From contig JARFPK010000008.1 of assembly GCA_029167045.1 (NCBI GenBank), positions 1-64,000 of the forward strand: a DNA stretch of 64,000 bases, in the 5' to 3' direction. The position numbers and the translations under genes were made by a program. Below the pieces are notes generated by a model. It saw nothing but the letters and a program-made list of their open reading frames with translations. It searched no databases and was not told the DNA's origin. Each line of letters begins with the position of its first letter. Position 1 is the first letter of the stretch. This document shows, piece after piece, positions 25,555-32,820 of this stretch. Source of the DNA: Candidatus Methanocrinis natronophilus (GTDB lineage Archaea; Halobacteriota; Methanosarcinia; Methanotrichales; Methanotrichaceae).

Positions 25555-26934
25555 ATGACAGATAGAGAGAGGGTTCTGATCCTGGGGGCAGCAGGCCGCG
25601 ACTTTCACAACTTCAACCTATCTTTCCGGGAGGATGAGAGATGTGAGGTGGTGGGGTTCACCGCCGCCCAGATACCGGGGATATACTGCAGGACCTACCC
25701 TCCTGAGCTCGCCGGACCCCTCTACCCAGCAGGCCTTCCCATCTGGCCGGAGGAGGAGCTGGAGGAGGTGATAAAGGGAGAGATGGTCGAACGGTGCATC
25801 CTCGCCTACAGCGATCTCTCATCTCAGGAGGTGATGGACCTGGCGAGCCGGGTCCTGGCCTCGGGAGCCGACTTCTGCCTCTTGAGCCCAGATCACACCA
25901 TGCTCAATAGTCGCCTTCCCGTCATAGCCGTATGCGCCGTCAGGACCGGGGCGGGGAAGAGCCCTGCTGCTCGATACATCACCCGGCTGGTGAGGGCGTC
26001 GGGGCTGCGACCCGTCGTCGTCCGCCATCCCATGCCCTACGGCGACCTCCTCCTGGAGAGGGCCCAGAGGTTCTCGTCCCTGGAGGACCTTGACAGGGCG
26101 GGGGTGACGATGGAAGAGAGGGAGGAGTACGAGGCTCACCTGAAGGAGGGGACGGTCGTCCTGGCGGGGGTCGACTACGAAGAGGTCCTCACGATGGCGG
26201 AGGAGGAGGGAGACCTCATCATCTGGGACGGAGGGAACAACGACCTGCCCTTCCTCCGCCCTGACCTATGGATAACCGTCGCCGACGGCCTCAGGCCCGG
26301 CCACGAGCTGACATATTATCCCGGACAGGTGAACCTCCGCAGGGCCCAGATCGTGGTCATCAGCAAGGCAGCGACGGCCGCCACAAGGGACGTAGCCGCC
26401 ATAAAGGAGAACGTCCGCAGGACCAACCCGGGGGCGAAGACCGTCCTCACCTCTTCGCAGGTCCGGGTCGACCGTCCGGATATGGTAGCGGGAGAGAGGG
26501 TTTTGGTGGTGGAGGACGGCCCCAGCCTCAGCCACGGGGGGATGAGCCACGGAGCGGGGCTGGAGGCTGCCTGGAGGTACGGGGCGGCGGAGGTGTTGGA
26601 CCCGCGGCCTTACGCATCAGGGTCCTTTACGGAGGTCTTCGCTGAGTACCCCCATATAGGGCCTGTCCTCCCGGCGATGGGGTACTATCCGGATCAGATG
26701 GCGGACCTCGAGGAGACGGTCAACCGTGTACCGGCGGATCTAGTCCTCGTCTCCACCCCCGTCGATCTTGCGGCCCAGATCACCATAAATAAGCCCGTCG
26801 TCCGGGTCACCTACGAGATGACGGAGATGGAGGAACCGGGGCTCCGGGGGCTGGTAGAGCGGTTCCTCTCCTCTTTAGCCGGGGGAAGGAGCCCATCTCA
26901 TCCGTCGGGTCGGCGAACCCTCCAGGAGGGGTGA
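25555..26934 (+). CDS. COG2403 P-loop protein, cyclic 2,3-diphosphoglycerate synthetase-like
   Basis: A 459-residue protein. The N-terminal Rossmann-like domain begins RVLILGAAGRDFHNFNLSFR and has YPPELAGPLYPAGLPIWPEE. A P-loop domain has VCAVRTGAGKSPAARYI, followed by VVVRHPMPYGDLLLERA, LIIWDGGNNDLPFLRPDLW and ADGLRPGHELTYYPG. This is the COG2403 predicted GTPase family, often named cyclic 2,3-diphosphoglycerate synthetase after the methanogen enzyme that closes 2,3-DPG into a thermoprotectant. That activity has not been shown for most members. It runs into the carbamate kinase gene, a pairing seen in other archaea, so a link to carbamoyl phosphate is also possible. Confidence 0.78.
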   Translation: MTDRERVLILGAAGRDFHNFNLSFREDERCEVVGFTAAQIPGIYCRTYPPELAGPLYPAGLPIWPEEELEEVIKGEMVERCILAYSDLSSQEVMDLASRVLASGADFCLLSPDHTMLNSRLPVIAVCAVRTGAGKSPAARYITRLVRASGLRPVVVRHPMPYGDLLLERAQRFSSLEDLDRAGVTMEEREEYEAHLKEGTVVLAGVDYEEVLTMAEEEGDLIIWDGGNNDLPFLRPDLWITVADGLRPGHELTYYPGQVNLRRAQIVVISKAATAATRDVAAIKENVRRTNPGAKTVLTSSQVRVDRPDMVAGERVLVVEDGPSLSHGGMSHGAGLEAAWRYGAAEVLDPRPYASGSFTEVFAEYPHIGPVLPAMGYYPDQMADLEETVNRVPADLVLVSTPVDLAAQITINKPVVRVTYEMTEMEEPGLRGLVERFLSSLAGGRSPSHPSGRRTLQEG

Positions 26935-26935
26935 T

Positions 26936-27859
26936 CTGACGGTCCAGGTGGTGGCCTTCGGCGGGAACGCCCTCCTTCCCGATCCCCTCGACCCCTCGTC
27001 TCAGGCGTCCCGGGCCCGGGCCCTCGCCGGGGCCTTGAGACTCGTCAACCCTGCCGGTGAGGGTATGGTTTTGGTCCACGGGAACGGCCCTCAGGTGGGG
27101 ATGATCCTCCTCCGTATCGAGGCGACGAGGGATAGGATACCTCCCGAGCCGCTGGACGTCCTCGTCGCCGAGACCCAGGGGTCCATAGGATACCTCCTCG
27201 CCAGGGCTATCCGCTCTTCTCAGCCCCCCGGCACTCAGGAGGTGGCGGCGGTGATGACCCAGGTGGTGGTAGATTCGTTGGATCCGGCCTTCTCTCATCC
27301 GACCAAGCCGGTGGGTCCTTATTACACCAATGAGGAGGCGAACCGGCTGGAGGAGGTCTGCGGTTGGGATATGGCCGCCGGGCCCCGGGGGTGGAGGCGG
27401 ACCGTCCCCTCCCCCCGGCCCCGGGAGGTGGTGGAGATCAGGACCATCAGGGAGGCCACCGCCTCCGGGACGATCGTCATCGCCGGGGGAGGCGGGGGCG
27501 TGCCGGTGATCCGGGGTAGGGACGGCGAGCTCATCGGGGCGGAGGCGGTGGTGGATAAAGACCTCACCGCCTCTCTCATCGCCGTCTGCCTGGAGGCGAG
27601 GAGGCTAGTGATCCTCACGGAGGTCGATGCGGTCTACCGGGATTTCGGGGGGGAGAACCCCGAGCCGGTACATATCCTACGTCACGATGAGGCGGCTAGG
27701 CTCCTCGAATCCGGAGAGCTTCCACCGGGGAGCATGGGGCCTAAGGTGGAAGGAGCCCTCTTCTTCTCTATATCTACGGGAAGGGAGGCTCTCATCACCG
27801 ATCTCGACCATCTGGATGAGGCGCTCAACCACCGGGCAGGAACCTGGGTTCTTCCATGA
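26936..27859 (+). CDS. arcC: Carbamate kinase
   Basis: An amino-acid-kinase-fold protein of about 307 residues, converting carbamate plus ATP to carbamoyl phosphate or the reverse. Motifs: VVAFGGNALL at the N-terminus, VLVHGNGPQVG, KPVGPYYTNEEANRLE, IVIAGGGGGVPVI, AVVDKDLTASLIA and PPGSMGPKVEGAL. The first ordinary start codon (GTG 26948) leaves only three residues before the glycine loop and would shorten the first strand. A CTG at 26936 sits six bases after AGGAGG and restores it, so CTG initiation is proposed. The gene begins one base after the COG2403 stop. Catabolic or carbamate-scavenging role is unresolved. Confidence 0.9.
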   Translation: MTVQVVAFGGNALLPDPLDPSSQASRARALAGALRLVNPAGEGMVLVHGNGPQVGMILLRIEATRDRIPPEPLDVLVAETQGSIGYLLARAIRSSQPPGTQEVAAVMTQVVVDSLDPAFSHPTKPVGPYYTNEEANRLEEVCGWDMAAGPRGWRRTVPSPRPREVVEIRTIREATASGTIVIAGGGGGVPVIRGRDGELIGAEAVVDKDLTASLIAVCLEARRLVILTEVDAVYRDFGGENPEPVHILRHDEAARLLESGELPPGSMGPKVEGALFFSISTGREALITDLDHLDEALNHRAGTWVLP

Positions 27860-27908
27860 ACCCTGCGGGAGGGGTTCTGGCCCGGTTGAGGGAGGAAGGG
27901 GTTGAGAA

Positions 27909-27918
27909 TTTTTATATG
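27909..27918 (+). promoter_or_regulatory. TATA box for the NSS transporter
   Basis: TTTTTATATG lies in an AT-rich patch about 80 bases before the GTG start at 27990, just after the carbamate kinase stop. Confidence 0.5.
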
Positions 27919-27989
27919 GAAAAGGTTCATAACGTCCAAGCTTCCAATGATCTGAACCTGATAAACCGTCGATCTTGAGGAGGGATCTT

Positions 27990-29264
27990 GTGGAGAGGTG
28001 GTCATCGAGGACGGCTTTCATTCTGGCGTCCGTCGGCTCAGCGGTGGGTATAGGAAATATCTGGCGGTTCTCTTCGGTGGTGGGGCAGAACGGCGGCGGA
28101 GCTTATCTAATACCATATCTGATGGCCGTATTCGCCTTTGCCCTCCCTCTGATGATTCTGGAGCTGGCCGTCGGCAGGCGCCTGAGGGGTGACGTGGTCA
28201 CCGCCTTCGGAAGGGCGAGAAGGGAGTGGAGGCCCCTGGGCTGGGTCGTCTGTGCCGTAGTCTTTTTGATCCTCTCTTATTACCTGGTGGTGACCGGATG
28301 GACCCTGGCGTATGTGGAGTCTTCGGCGGCGGGCAGGTCGGTCGAATTCTCGGATTTCACCTCTACCTACGATCCGATAATATATTTCGTAATCTCTGCC
28401 CTCTTGATGGGGGCGATAGTATCTCTTGGGATCAAAAATGGGATCGAAAGGTTCACAAAGCTCCTGGTCCCCTTCTCTTTCCTCCTCCTCCTGGGGCTGG
28501 CGGCCTTCTCCTCGACTCTGCCCGGATACTGGGAGGGGATGAGGTTTCTCTTCACCCCCGACTTCTCCGTCCTCACCGACCCTCTCCTATGGGGTGCCGC
28601 CTTCGGCCAGGCCTTCTTCTCCCTCTCCGTCGGTTACGGGATCCTTCTTACGTACGGGGACTACCTCGATGAAGGGGTGAGGCTCCTTCCCTCCTCCTTC
28701 ATCATAACCGTCGCCGATCTGACGGTGGCGATCCTCGCGGGGATGGTGATATTCCCGGTGGTCTTCACCTACGGCCTTGAGCCTGCAGCCGGCGCAGAGC
28801 TTGCCTTCTCGACCCTCCCCCTCGCCTTTGAGGTGATGCCATATGGCCAGGCCTTTGCCGTAGCCTTCTTCGCCCTCCTATTCTTCGCCGCCATGACCTC
28901 GGCGGTATCGATGCTGGAGGTGAGCGTGGCTTCTGCCTCTCGGGCCTTCAAAGTCTCAAGGAGGGCTGTGAGCCTGGTCCTGACGGCGGGGGTTATCGCC
29001 GTGGGCCTCCCGTCGGCTCTGAGCTACACCGCCGCTGAACTTCAGTTCAACGGGATGAGGATACTGGATATAATGGACGAGGTCGTCGGGGGCTTTGGTC
29101 TCGTCCTGACGGCGACTCTCATCGCCGTGACCTTCACCTGGCTGCTGGACGACCGCCTTCTGCATAAGGAGATCGGGATGGGGAGCAGATTCGTCCTCCC
29201 GATAGTCAAGTATGCGGTCCCGGCGATCATGGCCCTCACCCTCGGCGTGAAACTGATCCTTTGA
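27990..29264 (+). CDS. Sodium-dependent transporter, NSS/SNF family
   Basis: A 424-residue membrane protein with about 11-12 helices. The first helix has the unwound sodium and substrate site of the LeuT family: SVGSAVGIGNIWRFSSVVGQ and NGGGAYLIPYL. Helix 6-8 segments include FGQAFFSLSVGYGILLTYGD, where Ser residues usually complete the sodium sites. Members import amino acids with sodium; the substrate cannot be read here. A TTG at 27975 is in frame, but AGGAGG lies six bases before the GTG at 27990, giving the family-like start VERWSSRTAFILASVG. Confidence 0.92.
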   Translation: MERWSSRTAFILASVGSAVGIGNIWRFSSVVGQNGGGAYLIPYLMAVFAFALPLMILELAVGRRLRGDVVTAFGRARREWRPLGWVVCAVVFLILSYYLVVTGWTLAYVESSAAGRSVEFSDFTSTYDPIIYFVISALLMGAIVSLGIKNGIERFTKLLVPFSFLLLLGLAAFSSTLPGYWEGMRFLFTPDFSVLTDPLLWGAAFGQAFFSLSVGYGILLTYGDYLDEGVRLLPSSFIITVADLTVAILAGMVIFPVVFTYGLEPAAGAELAFSTLPLAFEVMPYGQAFAVAFFALLFFAAMTSAVSMLEVSVASASRAFKVSRRAVSLVLTAGVIAVGLPSALSYTAAELQFNGMRILDIMDEVVGGFGLVLTATLIAVTFTWLLDDRLLHKEIGMGSRFVLPIVKYAVPAIMALTLGVKLIL

Positions 29265-29591
29265 CGTTCTGATCTCCCGGCTGTAGGCCATCGATATCCC
29301 GGCCGGGTCTTGCGGAGATATGGATAAGGGAGGGGAAGGAAAGGGTGGGGAAAGAAAGGGTGGGGAAGGGAATGGATCCGGGTGCCTTTTGATACGGGTT
29401 AGTGAGAAACGACGGTTCGATGGAGTGACCGCCGCGATCTCCCTCGTCCACGACCGGGAGATGGTGACGGGGGACCTGCGCTTCCGGGAGGTGGCGGGGA
29501 TAAAGGAGGCGGGGTGGTGAGGGGGAGGGGCTTTTGAGGGGTCCTTTCAGAGGGGGGTGCAGACGGGAGTGCAGACGGGGGTGCGGGGGGA
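29265..29591. other. G-rich intergenic stretch around a vapC relic
   Basis: Apart from the PIN-domain relic at 29413-29520 there is no gene. Bases 29328-29380 carry seven or more G-runs of three or four separated by AAA or T (AAGGAAAGGGTGGGG repeated), and 29519-29590 carry another cluster including a repeated GTGCAGACGGG. Both could form G-quadruplexes on the plus strand. No promoter is seen. Confidence 0.6.
29413..29520 (+). pseudogene. C-terminal remnant of a VapC-type PIN toxin
   Basis: About 35 codons read RFDGVTAAISLVHDREMVTG and then DLRFREVAGIKEAGW before a TGA. The AAI-A-x-x-H-x-x-x-[LMI]-V-T-x-D-x-x-F pattern followed by a short strand ending in Trp is the C-terminus of archaeal VapC toxins (here the usual TRD is TGD). 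There is no PIN N-terminus upstream, only a G-rich low-complexity frame. A different N-terminal piece lies at 30846. Confidence 0.6.
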
Positions 29592-30557
29592 TTACCCGCT
29601 CACGTGATCGAGGATCTGCTTCTGTACCGCCGTCCTGATAGTCGATTGCTCGACGATCATGAGGAGGTGGCCTCCGCGATCGAAGCTGACCAGGGTGGCC
29701 CCCGGAATGGCGGCGGCAGCGAACTGGGCATTGTGGTAGAGCTGCAGGGTGTCGTCGGTGGCATGGACGATCAGGGTGGGGGCTGTGATCGTGGCGATCC
29801 TCTCGTTGGGCATCGCCGCCTTGTTGTCGAAAGCGGCGCCGGCGGCCCGGGGGGAAGACGGGTTCATATAATCGATGATCTCTTCAGCCATCTCCCGTTG
29901 GTGGGGGGAGAGTCCGGCGATGACCGTGTCGTCGGCGCCCATCAGCTCCATGAACTGCTTCTTGAAGAGGTTGGTAGCTGTCCAGTAGAGCGGGTCATAC
30001 CGATAGATGGTCACCAGCATCTCCCCTTGCCGATTTGCCTGGGCCTGGGCGTGGACGTGGGCCTGGTCGGTCGCGTCTATTGAGGCGACCCCGGCGGAGA
30101 TGAGGGCCAGGGAGGAGACCCGCTCAGGGTGCAATACGGCGAAGAGGAGCGCTGAAGGGCCGCCATGGGAGATGGCGACGACCGCAGCTCTTTCGATGCC
30201 CAGCCGGTCGAGGAGATAGGCGTAGGCATGGGCCTGGTCGTCAAATGTGGCCCCCTCGGAGAAGGTCGAGCGCAGATAGCCGAAACGCGAAGGCGCGATC
30301 CAGTGGAACTGATCGCCGAGGACCGCCTCCACCACCAGCTCGCCCTGATCGTAGCCGCCGCCGCTCCCGTGGATCACCAGAACGGGAGGCCCTGATCCGC
30401 CCTCGGTGTATTCGATATCCCCATAGGGCGAGGGTATGACCGTGCTCCCCTGGATCCGGTCATAGGCTCGGTTCATATCCGAGAGGTATGCTGCGGAAAC
30501 AAAAACCAGCGCTACGATCAACCCTACCGCAATCCAGCGCAGAATCTTTCCAAACAT
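29592..30557 (-). CDS. Alpha/beta hydrolase with N-terminal membrane anchor
   Basis: A 321-residue alpha/beta-hydrolase. The N-terminus has one hydrophobic helix (IAVGLIVALVFVSAAYL), either an uncleaved anchor or signal. The fold is clear: VLVIHGSGGGYDQGELV forms the oxyanion loop, VVAISHGGPSALLFAV the nucleophile elbow (Ser), LIVHATDDTLQLYHNA the acid and FDRGGHLLMIV the catalytic His. The substrate is unknown; relatives include esterases and dehalogenase-like enzymes. It sits between two vapC relics in an accessory region and could be an acquired gene. The ATG follows GGAGGAGA. Confidence 0.85.
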   Translation of the reverse strand: MFGKILRWIAVGLIVALVFVSAAYLSDMNRAYDRIQGSTVIPSPYGDIEYTEGGSGPPVLVIHGSGGGYDQGELVVEAVLGDQFHWIAPSRFGYLRSTFSEGATFDDQAHAYAYLLDRLGIERAAVVAISHGGPSALLFAVLHPERVSSLALISAGVASIDATDQAHVHAQAQANRQGEMLVTIYRYDPLYWTATNLFKKQFMELMGADDTVIAGLSPHQREMAEEIIDYMNPSSPRAAGAAFDNKAAMPNERIATITAPTLIVHATDDTLQLYHNAQFAAAAIPGATLVSFDRGGHLLMIVEQSTIRTAVQKQILDHVSG

Positions 30558-30842
30558 CTTCTCCTCCTTTTTGGGAAATCCGACCGGAATGAATATCCTG
30601 ATTGTCGCGGATCAATGTGGCGCTCGCAGGCGTTGGGTTTCGGTCCTTTTTCGATACTCTTTCGATCTTTGTTCTTCTGGAACTCGCGCCTGGAGAAAAT
30701 TGTTTCGGTCGTGAGGAGGGATACCAGATTATGTTTCAGTCCCTGTTTTGGTAAACTTGCGACCGGCCGTAGAATATTCCGGGGGCGGCCCCGACTTTGC
30801 CGGGGCGGTTCAACGGGGCCACGGTTTTGCGACGAGGAATAC
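30558..30842. other. Intergenic region without recognisable genes
   Basis: About 285 bases upstream of the hydrolase. It contains a six-pair GC-rich hairpin (30788-30806) and no frame with family features. The remaining piece up to 31056 holds only the vapC N-terminal relic and about 70 bases of spacer. Confidence 0.4.
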
Positions 30843-30845
30843 ATG

Positions 30846-30984
30846 ATGGCGGTCCTCGACACCTCCTTCATCGTCGACCTCCTCTGGGGGGCGAAAGGAT
30901 GCCGCCCTCCTCGCCACGAAGCCGATCACCGCTCTGGAGCTGCATCGGAGTGCGTACTTCTCGGCGGATCCTGAGAGAAACTGA
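30846..30984 (+). pseudogene. N-terminal VapC (PIN toxin) relic with frameshift and deletion
   Basis: The ATG, with GAGG nearby upstream, starts MAVLDTSFIVDLLWG, the classical VapC N-terminus with the first catalytic Asp. In another frame the sequence continues RKDAALLATKPITALELHRS and AYFSADPERN before a TGA at 30982-30984, matching the next VapC segment (P-I-T-x-x-E-L with the second acidic residue). Roughly 15-20 codons between the two parts are missing. The C-terminal half and any vapB antitoxin are absent. Confidence 0.7.
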
Positions 30985-31056
30985 CTAACATGACCAAATC
31001 TCGTTTAGCTTCCAGGATATCCCAAGGTCTGCATGAGGTTATCCTCAAAAATGATG

Positions 31057-32409
31057 TCATCTATCGGTTTTCTTCTGGAACTCCCAATTATGGCTGCCGC
31101 CCCCCTTCGCAGGCGGACACCGCCCACCAGGATACTCATTCCAGGGAGTCTTTGACGTTTTCTTACAATTGATGCACTTCCAATGGGAGTACCAGGCAGG
31201 TTTGTCATCCTTCAGAGGCATATCTTCTTGGGCTGGGACCTGTACCGAGCTGTCATCAGGTGGAATTATCTTCTGGATAGGATAATAAAATTCGTCGAAC
31301 TCCTTTTCAAATGCTTTTCTCTTCTCAATCAATCGTTCTTCAATCATCTGAATATGCTCTTCTGCCTCCTTTTCATTCATGCGGTGGATCTCTGTAAATC
31401 TTTGAGCTTCCTGTCTCAATCTTTCTTCTTCATCATCAAAAGACAGTCGCCAGGCGATCCATCTCGCTGCCTTCTGGAGTCTTACTCCACATTCTCCAGA
31501 TGCATAATGCTCCAGGATGTCTTTGTATCGTATTTTAATCCCCAAAAGATCGTATAGCTGATCATGATCGGGCAGCCATGTCTGGAATTTCTCTTTATCT
31601 ATATTATCTATAAGAGACGGCGCCTCCCCAGCCTCCCACCTTCTCATATTGAGGAATGAATTTAATAAATTCTCTAATGTTTCATGGAGGTGTCTGGAAT
31701 CTACGCCATCATTCATCAAGATCTCTTCGTACTTGATCATCAATGGTATCTCATCGAAGATCCGATCTAAAAATGCGGTATTTCTTTCCCTGTAAGCTGT
31801 ATATGCAAAGTCAACGGTCTCGTGAAGTCCAAGCTCAAACTCCGCTTGATGCATTAATTCATGTATCCCCTTCACAAAATGAAGCCAATCTTTCGAATCT
31901 CTTGAGGATATTATGGCGAACGGAAGACAGATAATGTTCTTCCAATCACCTGGCCACCGCCAGGTTCTTATCGGCATTAACCAAGCGTCCGAACTCCTGA
32001 GAAGATAATTTATCTTGCCGACAAGGGCATGGGAATCAACGGGGGATAAACTCAGTTCGAATATCTGTGTGGTAGTATCAAAGAGGTAGAGTTTGCTGGG
32101 ATCTAGCGCCAATCCAACCTTCTCTTTATCACCGATAGACACCACAGACCTCAGGCCCCTCTCTGCTTGGAAGTAGTCATCGATATGTCTATGTATAATC
32201 TGCTCTAGTGCGAGGAACCGAAGTCGCTGCTCGGAGGGGGAAGTGAAAGAATACCCGATATCAATGGTGTAGCCGGCCACTTCGTTTTCAGGGATATCTA
32301 AGTCCTCCAAGGATATGATATCTGGCAGGGTCGGGAGCGGTATCTGCTCGTTATCATCGGGGGTGATCATATCTTCGGGACGATTATGTGCCTTATTATT
32401 GTCCGCCAT
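31057..32409 (-). CDS. Unrecognised 450-residue protein with HExxH and Cys-containing C-terminus
   Basis: I do not recognise a family. The N-terminal 60 residues are acidic and Pro-rich. The middle is helical and contains FVKGIHELMHQAEFELGLHE (about residues 180-200), a sequence fitting HExxH metalloprotease helices with a second HE eleven residues on, though this could be chance. A charged helical stretch (residues 320-390, many Glu/Arg/Lys) could be a coiled coil. The last 45 residues hold WKCINCKKTSKTPWNEYPGG plus one further Cys and a His, possibly a zinc-binding end. GGAGGAG lies six bases before the ATG. It adjoins the leader-distal end of the CRISPR array and is AT-richer than core genes. 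Confidence 0.65.
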   Translation of the reverse strand: MADNNKAHNRPEDMITPDDNEQIPLPTLPDIISLEDLDIPENEVAGYTIDIGYSFTSPSEQRLRFLALEQIIHRHIDDYFQAERGLRSVVSIGDKEKVGLALDPSKLYLFDTTTQIFELSLSPVDSHALVGKINYLLRSSDAWLMPIRTWRWPGDWKNIICLPFAIISSRDSKDWLHFVKGIHELMHQAEFELGLHETVDFAYTAYRERNTAFLDRIFDEIPLMIKYEEILMNDGVDSRHLHETLENLLNSFLNMRRWEAGEAPSLIDNIDKEKFQTWLPDHDQLYDLLGIKIRYKDILEHYASGECGVRLQKAARWIAWRLSFDDEEERLRQEAQRFTEIHRMNEKEAEEHIQMIEERLIEKRKAFEKEFDEFYYPIQKIIPPDDSSVQVPAQEDMPLKDDKPAWYSHWKCINCKKTSKTPWNEYPGGRCPPAKGGGSHNWEFQKKTDR

Positions 32410-32424
32410 TTCGTGCTCCTCCCA

Positions 32425-32688
32425 TCATACAATATTCAGCTCCTCCGCAGCTCCTCCGGCGCTTGAACCTCCCTGGAACGGCTCAGATCTGCTAAGAGGG
32501 GGATGATGACGATCTCTTCTTTCATCAATATCGGTCCGGTCCCTTCTCCCCATATGAGAGAGCGCCCGATCTTCGAGGCGCATCAGAACCCTGGTGATCT
32601 CCGCCTCGTCCTCGGCCTCCCCAAGGTCAAAGGGGAGGCTCTCGGAAGGGCGCTTCGCCTCTTTCGAGACGGACCGGGAGTAGATCAA
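32425..32688 (-). CDS. Small hypothetical protein upstream of the 450-residue gene
   Basis: An 87-codon frame beginning with TTG, ending 15 bases before the next gene's ATG; the ribosome site of that gene directly follows this stop. The first half is acidic (PFDLGEAEDEAEITRVLMRL), the second half basic and low in structure. No family is recognised. AT-rich sequence with ATAAATATC and CATATATC lies about 20-35 bases upstream, so a leaderless transcript is possible. Without homology the frame could also be spurious. Confidence 0.4.
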   Translation of the reverse strand: MIYSRSVSKEAKRPSESLPFDLGEAEDEAEITRVLMRLEDRALSHMGRRDRTDIDERRDRHHPPLSRSEPFQGGSSAGGAAEELNIV

Positions 32689-32784
32689 GAGAGCTAAGGG
32701 GCTTTCGATATATGATATTTATCGCGGCATCAGCCACATAATACCCACGGCGATCTCTGCTCCATCGAGCTATCCGGGAAGAAT

Positions 32785-32820
32785 GTTCGATCCCTGGCGG
32801 GTTTTTTCCTGGCTTGCAAC
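32785..32820 (-). repeat. Degenerate terminal CRISPR repeat
   Basis: This copy is 36 bases and begins GTTCGATCC instead of GTTTCAATCC, then is identical to the others. The change falls at the 3' end of the inferred transcribed repeat. Such decay marks the oldest end of an array. Confidence 0.85.

Noticed and set aside
30788-30806. A GC-rich hairpin upstream of the hydrolase, considered as a terminator or IS end
   Set aside because: The stem is only six pairs, has no T-run and no matching inverted copy within a few kilobases.
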